From: Planctomycetaceae bacterium
GTDB taxonomy: Bacteria; Planctomycetota; Planctomycetia; Pirellulales; Pirellulaceae
Direction: 5' to 3'
DNA length: 64,000 nt
NCBI GenBank assembly: GCA_020638975.1
Contig: JACKHN010000011.1
Span: forward strand, 62,001-126,000
Numbering within the stretch: the stretch's first letter is position 1; every line of letters begins with the position of its first letter. The notes beneath the pieces are model-generated. The model was given only the letters and a program-made list of their open reading frames with translations, did not search any database and was not told the DNA's origin. Shown in pieces: positions 59,622 to 64,000 of this stretch. Both the position numbers and the translations under genes were made by a program.

Positions 59622-59637
59622 AGCAAACCGTATGCCG
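59622..59637 (-). promoter_or_regulatory. Sigma-54 promoter for the zinc-ribbon/CBS transcript
   Basis: Minus strand CGGCATACGGTTTGCT fits GG-N10-GC (GC at 59623-59624, GG at 59635-59636) with TTGCT, and differs from the activator-gene site at 53525 by only three bases. The predicted start near 59611 leaves a 22-bp leader. Confidence 0.72.
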
Positions 59638-60073
59638 ATAGGGCAAACACTATCGTCATTTGCTTGTGCTCAATTGGTGAGAAGCATGCCGAAACATGGT
59701 TAGAGAACTCGTGAGTCAGTTGCTAACGGCGCGCATGCGGGGGTGAGGAGATTGCGCGGGGATGGGCGCTCAGTGCACACCTAGCAGTGCACACCCGGCA
59801 TACCCACTTTGCACCGTCTAGAACTACCGTACCAATTCGCTGTGCATCTCGGCGGATTCCTCGAGTTCATCGTTCAAGGCGGAACTTCTGCTCCAATTAA
59901 CCTCCCGGCACGAACGGCCAAGAGGATTGCGGCCCCTCAAACTTAGGGTGCGTGTACTGCCTGTGCGTTCGTTGATTTGTCGTCGCGTTCCAGCTACTCT
60001 GCATCATCTAAATCCCCTTGTTTACATGCCTCGCCTGTCATGCCGTCGACGGTCGACTTCTTGGAGACAGAAT
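59638..60073. other. 436-bp gap between the island and the sulfatase gene
   Basis: No gene, repeat or sigma-54 type site recognised. It marks the right edge of the sigma-54-controlled region. Confidence 0.45.
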
Positions 60074-61570
60074 ATGCACCGCCGTTTGTTTCTCGCCGCC
60101 TTCCTGATGGGACTCGTTCCGTCACTCATCAATGCGGCTCCACGCAATGTTGTCCTCTTCGTGACGGATGATCAGAGCCAAGACATGGGGTGCTACGGAA
60201 ATTCTGTAATCAAAACGCCCAACATGGATCGGATCGCTCGCGATGGCACGTTGTTTACGCATGCTTTCTGTACGACAGCGAGCTGCTCGGCGAGTCGCAG
60301 TGTAATTCTCAGCGGACTGCACAATCACGCCAACGGGCACTATGGACACGAGCACGCGTACCACAAGTTTAACGCTTATACGAACATCGTCGGATTGCCA
60401 GTCTACTTGAGCAAAGCCGGCTATCGCACCGCGAGTTGCGGGAAGTATCACGTCGCTCCCAAATCGGTTTATGCGTTCGACGAATTCATCGGAGGGAACT
60501 CACGTAGTCCGGTCGAAATGGCGAACAACTGCCAGGAACTGATTGAGTCCGACAGCGATCAACCCTTCTTCCTGTACTTCTGCACGTCTGATCCACATCG
60601 TGGCGGAGGTGAGGCGACGGAGCTTCCGCATGAGCCGAATCGATTTGGCAATCCCGGTCCAAAGGACAAACCTTATCCAGGCATCGAAGAAGTGGTTTAC
60701 GATCCGGCGGATGTTATCGTTCCTGGTTTCTTGCCGGACACGCCAACTTGCCGCGCCGAGATCGCCCAGTACTACCAATCGGTTTCGAGAATCGATCAAG
60801 GGCTTGGCCGATTGATCGAGATTCTGACCGACGCTGGCAAATGGGACGACACGCTGTTTATCTACATCTCAGATCACGGCATCGCCATGCCCGGTGCCAA
60901 GACGACCGTCTATGAAGGAGGAATGCGATCACCTTGTCTGGTTCGTAATCCTTACGACGAGAAGCGAGGAATCGTGAGCGACGCGATGGTCAGTTGGGTC
61001 GATATCACGCCTACGATCTTGGACTTCGCCGGCATCTTGAATGGACAGAAGGGAACGGTAAAACCTCCGGTTCTCGCGAAGCTCGATCAACCGGAACGCG
61101 ACACGCAACAGAATCCTCGGGTCAAACCGGGAACGTTTCACGGGAGATCGCTGCTGCCAACACTTGAACAGGCACACATCGACGGATGGGATGTTGTTTA
61201 CGCATCCCACACGTTCCATGAAATCCAGATGTACTATCCGATGCGCGTCGTCCGTCAGCGGCAGTACAAACTGATTTGGAACATCGCTCATCCGCTCCCG
61301 TTCCCGTTCGCGTCTGACCTGTGGGCGGCGCCGACTTGGCAAGCTCAGTACAAGCTCGGCCCGGATGCTCCGTACGGTGCCAAGACCGTCGATAGTTACA
61401 TGCATCGTCCTCAGTTCGAACTTTACGATGTGCAAGCCGATCCGCACGAAGGCCATAACTTGGCTGACGATCCGCAGTATAAGGAACTTCTGGCTGAATT
61501 GATCAAAGAGCTAAAAGAGTTTGAAACTCGCACGAATGACCCTTGGGCAATCAAGTGGGAGTACGAATAG
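60074..61570 (+). CDS. Secreted sulfatase (heparan N-sulfatase-like)
   Basis: A 498-residue arylsulfatase-superfamily enzyme with a signal peptide (residues 1-20, INA cleavage) after the ATG at 60074, which follows TTGGAG. The formylglycine site reads CSASR (Ala instead of the usual Pro), preceded by the metal-binding TDDQSQDMGCYGN and followed by GKYHVAPK and SDHGIAMPG. It would desulfate a glycan in the periplasm. Planctomycetes carry many such genes. A PIG-L deacetylase gene follows 57 bp later, suggesting a shared glycan target. Confidence 0.88.
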   Translation: MHRRLFLAAFLMGLVPSLINAAPRNVVLFVTDDQSQDMGCYGNSVIKTPNMDRIARDGTLFTHAFCTTASCSASRSVILSGLHNHANGHYGHEHAYHKFNAYTNIVGLPVYLSKAGYRTASCGKYHVAPKSVYAFDEFIGGNSRSPVEMANNCQELIESDSDQPFFLYFCTSDPHRGGGEATELPHEPNRFGNPGPKDKPYPGIEEVVYDPADVIVPGFLPDTPTCRAEIAQYYQSVSRIDQGLGRLIEILTDAGKWDDTLFIYISDHGIAMPGAKTTVYEGGMRSPCLVRNPYDEKRGIVSDAMVSWVDITPTILDFAGILNGQKGTVKPPVLAKLDQPERDTQQNPRVKPGTFHGRSLLPTLEQAHIDGWDVVYASHTFHEIQMYYPMRVVRQRQYKLIWNIAHPLPFPFASDLWAAPTWQAQYKLGPDAPYGAKTVDSYMHRPQFELYDVQADPHEGHNLADDPQYKELLAELIKELKEFETRTNDPWAIKWEYE

Positions 61571-61627
61571 ACCGACTTTCGCGACTAATGCTTTGAGTAG
61601 ATCCATCAACGACTTCGGAGTCACCAC

Positions 61628-62530
61628 ATGAAATGCCTTGCCGCTCTGCTGATGTTCGCTGTCGCTACGACTTCGTTCCAGTCCGATCTGAACGCCGAAG
61701 ATGACGGTAAGTTGCGGATCATTGCGTTTGGAGCGCATCCCGATGATTGCGAGTTCCAGATGGCGGGCACCGCAGCTAAATACGCGCAACTCGGCCACCA
61801 CGTTAAGTTGGTCTCCGTGACCAACGGGGACATCGGGCATTGGCGGATGGCGGGCGGACCGCTGGCCCAGCGTCGCACCGCCGAGGTGCAAGAAGCAGCT
61901 CGACGAATTGGCACTACGGCGGAAGTACTCGATATCCACGATGGTGAATTGCTGCCGACGCTGGACAACCGCCAGAAGATCACGCGACTGATTCGCGAGT
62001 GGAACGCCGATCTCGTAATCGCTCATCGACCCAACGACTATCATCCCGATCACCGTTACACCGGCGTGCTGGTCCAGGATTCTGCCTACATGGTTGCGGT
62101 GCCCTTTTTCTGTCCCGATACGCCGCCGCTGAAACGAAACCCGGTCTTCATGTACTTTCCCGACAATTTTGAGAAGCCGAATCCGTTTAAGCCGGACGTG
62201 ATCGTGTCGATTGATGATGTCTTCGAAAAGAAGATGGATGCCGTCGATGCGTTGGTATCTCAGGTGTACGAAGGCGGGGCGTTGGGTTCGGAGGAAACAT
62301 TGCGTCAGCGTCACGCGGACAATCCGATCGCTCGTCGCGAGTGGGCAACCGACAGCTGGCAGAAGCGGCAAGGCCGAATTGCCGATAAGCACCGCGCGGC
62401 CTTAATCGACTGGTATGGCGAAGAAGAAGGCAAGGCGGTGAAGTACGCCGAAGCCTTTGAGATTTGCGAATACGGTCGCCAACCGAATCGAGAAGAGTTG
62501 AAGAAGCTGTTTCCGTTCTTTGGTGATTGA
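61628..62530 (+). CDS. Secreted PIG-L/LmbE deacetylase
   Basis: A 300-residue zinc-dependent N-acetylglucosamine deacetylase-like protein. It has a signal peptide (residues 1-23), the metal motif AHPDDCE near residue 36 and the second motif YHPDH near residue 140. The family removes acetyl from sugar amines such as GlcNAc-PI or mycothiol precursors. Co-orientation with the upstream sulfatase suggests joint work on an amino-sugar-containing sulfated glycan; that is inference. Confidence 0.85.
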   Translation: MKCLAALLMFAVATTSFQSDLNAEDDGKLRIIAFGAHPDDCEFQMAGTAAKYAQLGHHVKLVSVTNGDIGHWRMAGGPLAQRRTAEVQEAARRIGTTAEVLDIHDGELLPTLDNRQKITRLIREWNADLVIAHRPNDYHPDHRYTGVLVQDSAYMVAVPFFCPDTPPLKRNPVFMYFPDNFEKPNPFKPDVIVSIDDVFEKKMDAVDALVSQVYEGGALGSEETLRQRHADNPIARREWATDSWQKRQGRIADKHRAALIDWYGEEEGKAVKYAEAFEICEYGRQPNREELKKLFPFFGD

Positions 62531-62539
62531 GTGATAGCC

Positions 62540-63499
62540 TTAATGTGAGGCCTTGAATTCGCGGAGCAATTGTCGCCAGGCATCTCGTTCGCGACTCGGT
62601 AGAACCATCGGACGCAGCATGTTGCAACGAGCTTGCAGCGTTCGGTAAAACGACGCGTCGTCTTCGGCTTTTCGTAGCAACTTGCTGAGCGCCGATGTAT
62701 CGCCGACGTCGAAATAGCCTGGATAATCTTCGCCCAATAATCCGATCGATCCCGAGATGCGCGACGCGATGACGGGCGTACCGACCGCGATCGCCTCCGA
62801 GATGACATTCGCTCCCCCTTCGAGTCGAGAACTCAGCACCAACAAGCGTGCGCGAGCGAGCCGGCGTTTTGTTGCTGCCGGTGACAGTTCGCCGATCCAC
62901 TGATAACGCGAGTTCCGCCGCATCTCGGCACGTGCTCGTTTCGCCATGGAATCGGTGAGTGCAGCGCCGATATGCACGATTCGAATGCGCGACGAACCGA
63001 CCAGCGAGCGAGCGGCCATCGCCGCTCGAAAGGGATCCTTCACCGTACGTAGATGTCCAATGACCGTGACTTCAAATACTGAACTCAGCGGGTCAGGTGG
63101 ATTTGTAAGCCCTGTTGCAGACTGCTGAATGACGCGTGCCTTGTCTCGGATATGCTTTGGCAGCGAGTTCACGCCCGCAGGCTGAAGCAACACGAGTCGA
63201 TTGGCTAATTCAAGTGATTGTTGAGCCACGCGATTCGTCTTGATGTCACGATACAAATCCGTTCCTGTTAACGCGACAATCAGGGGCGAGTTGGGACGAG
63301 CAGTGTGGAAATTTCGAATCGACGTGGCGCTCTTCTTGGCATGCAACGCGATCAAAACGTCACACCGTTGATCTGCAAACGACTCGGACAGCGTAACGCG
63401 ATGCCCCAGTTCACGTAACAACCGCGCCCAGCGGAGTGCGGTAATGCGATTGCCCTTGCGAGATCCTGGTGGCGCAGGAGTGACGATCAAGATCCGCAT
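62540..63499 (-). CDS. GT-B glycosyltransferase of the TIGR04348/SenB-like type
   Basis: A 319-residue protein. ATG 63499 is chosen because MRILIVTPAPPGSRKGNRIT is the family N-terminus; the 88-codon upstream extension overlaps the DUF1501 gene. Other blocks are ALHAKKSATSI, VIGHLRTVKDPFRAA and SRLEGGANVISEAIAVGTPV. This N-terminal pattern is that of the TIGR04348 glycosyltransferases, which include the selenosugar synthase SenB. The partners of selenoneine synthesis (SenA and the selenophosphate synthase SenC) are not in the window, so the role is open. Confidence 0.72.
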   Translation of the reverse strand: MRILIVTPAPPGSRKGNRITALRWARLLRELGHRVTLSESFADQRCDVLIALHAKKSATSIRNFHTARPNSPLIVALTGTDLYRDIKTNRVAQQSLELANRLVLLQPAGVNSLPKHIRDKARVIQQSATGLTNPPDPLSSVFEVTVIGHLRTVKDPFRAAMAARSLVGSSRIRIVHIGAALTDSMAKRARAEMRRNSRYQWIGELSPAATKRRLARARLLVLSSRLEGGANVISEAIAVGTPVIASRISGSIGLLGEDYPGYFDVGDTSALSKLLRKAEDDASFYRTLQARCNMLRPMVLPSRERDAWRQLLREFKASH

Positions 63500-63510
63500 G
63501 CCGCTGCAAC

Positions 63511-64000
63511 TTACCCGAACAATTCCAGAACGGGCCGACCACCATCGACGATCGGAACTGGGCGATTTTGTGCGTCGTAGATCCTTGCTTCTGGATCGAT
63601 GCCAAGAGCGTGATAGATCGTTGCTGCCAAATCTTCTGGCGAAACGGGATTGCTGACGGCGTAGGCCGCATCCTTGTCCGTCTCGCCATAAATCAGTCCG
63701 CCCCGGATTCCGGCACCAGCGAGTACGGCTGGGAACAGCGTACTCCAATGATTGCGTCCCCACGCCTTGTTGGCTTGTGGCGTCCGTCCCATCTCTCCCA
63801 TGGCGACAACCAGTGTTTCGTCCAGCAGACCGCGATTTTCCAGATCAACAAGCAACGCCGACAGTGCTTGGTCCAAACCTGGTAGCAAATGCTTAGCGAC
63901 ATCTTCACTGTGCTGATGCGAATCCCAGCTGTATCCATCGACGCAATCGTAATGCACGGTGACAAACCGAGCTCCCGCTTCGACTAAACGTCGCGCGACC
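63511..64000 (-). CDS. DUF1501 protein (3' part only)
   Basis: The last 162 codons of a gene that continues beyond the right edge. ARRLVEAGARFVTVHYDCVD, GLLDETLVVAMGEMGRTP and GRNHWSTLFPAVLAGAGIRGG are typical of the DUF1501 proteins abundant in planctomycetes, which resemble alkaline-phosphatase/sulfatase folds and are usually paired with DUF1549/DUF1553 proteins. The stop codon is 11 bp upstream of the glycosyltransferase ATG on the same strand. Confidence 0.88.
   Translation of the reverse strand, partial: VARRLVEAGARFVTVHYDCVDGYSWDSHQHSEDVAKHLLPGLDQALSALLVDLENRGLLDETLVVAMGEMGRTPQANKAWGRNHWSTLFPAVLAGAGIRGGLIYGETDKDAAYAVSNPVSPEDLAATIYHALGIDPEARIYDAQNRPVPIVDGGRPVLELFG

Noticed and set aside
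1..64000. tRNA or rRNA genes, integrases, prophage genes
   Set aside because: I looked for tRNA-like cloverleaf ends, rRNA-like sequence and recombinase motifs along the window and saw none; the scar block at 21-26.5 kb has no integrase of its own.

Overview
The window looks like a chromosomal segment of a planctomycete, probably of the Pirellula/Blastopirellula type. Lineage markers are an N-terminal NPYAAP membrane protein, a PVC-type CxxCH heme-binding protein with a leaderless-looking paralogue-rich neighbourhood, a DUF1501 protein, a sulfatase, and many hairpin-forming intergenic repeats. This assignment rests on gene content read by eye, not on a database search.

Layout. Positions 1-5.8 kb and 59.7-64 kb are ordinary flanking genes (amidohydrolase, isopropylmalate/tartrate dehydrogenase-like enzyme, glyoxalase-fold protein, sulfatase, PIG-L deacetylase, glycosyltransferase, DUF1501). 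Between about 5.9 and 59.6 kb lies a metabolic island. Its left arm (+ strand) holds a universal stress protein, class I fructose-bisphosphate aldolase, a phasin-reductase fusion, the PHA regulator PhaR, a phasin, and an operon nifJ / dihydroorotate-dehydrogenase-like / PhaE-PhaC fusion / pccB / pccA / methylmalonyl-CoA decarboxylase. Its right arm (- strand, read from 46.8 kb down to 26.5 kb) holds phaA, phaB, a PhaE-like protein, phaC, an ABC1 kinase, a Propionibacterium-type transcarboxylase (5S, 12S, a small subunit, 1.3S), methylmalonyl-CoA epimerase, both mutase subunits, meaB, a sodium-pump methylmalonyl-CoA decarboxylase (mmdA, biotin carrier, gamma, beta) and fbp. A 5-kb block at 21.2-26.5 kb of broken genes and a duplicated unknown secreted family interrupts the two arms. 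From 47 to 59.6 kb come a cyclic-nucleotide-binding protein, two BON proteins, glycogen debranching enzyme, a PAS histidine kinase, an NtrC-type sigma-54 activator, a PEP synthase/PPDK regulatory kinase, three CBS-domain proteins and a zinc-ribbon protein.

How it fits together. Glycogen (GlgX) and sugar phosphates (aldolase, FBPase, PPSR switch) feed pyruvate. NifJ makes acetyl-CoA and reduced ferredoxin. The methylmalonyl-CoA branch makes propionyl-CoA. PhaA, PhaB and the PHA synthases then store both acyl units as polymer. This is the chemistry attributed to glycogen-accumulating organisms, that is, redox-balanced conversion of glycogen into a hydroxybutyrate/hydroxyvalerate polymer under oxygen limitation; the physiological assignment is inference.

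The most notable signal is regulatory. Eleven intergenic sites match the -24/-12 sigma-54 promoter (GG, ten bases, GC, nearly always with TTGC). All are correctly oriented and lie 25-155 bp ahead of island genes, including the gene for the island's own sigma-54 activator. One of them sits ahead of an otherwise unremarkable 66-codon ORF and supports it as a real gene. Three TGCTGCA-N2-TGC boxes near phaR and the phasin genes are candidate PhaR operators.
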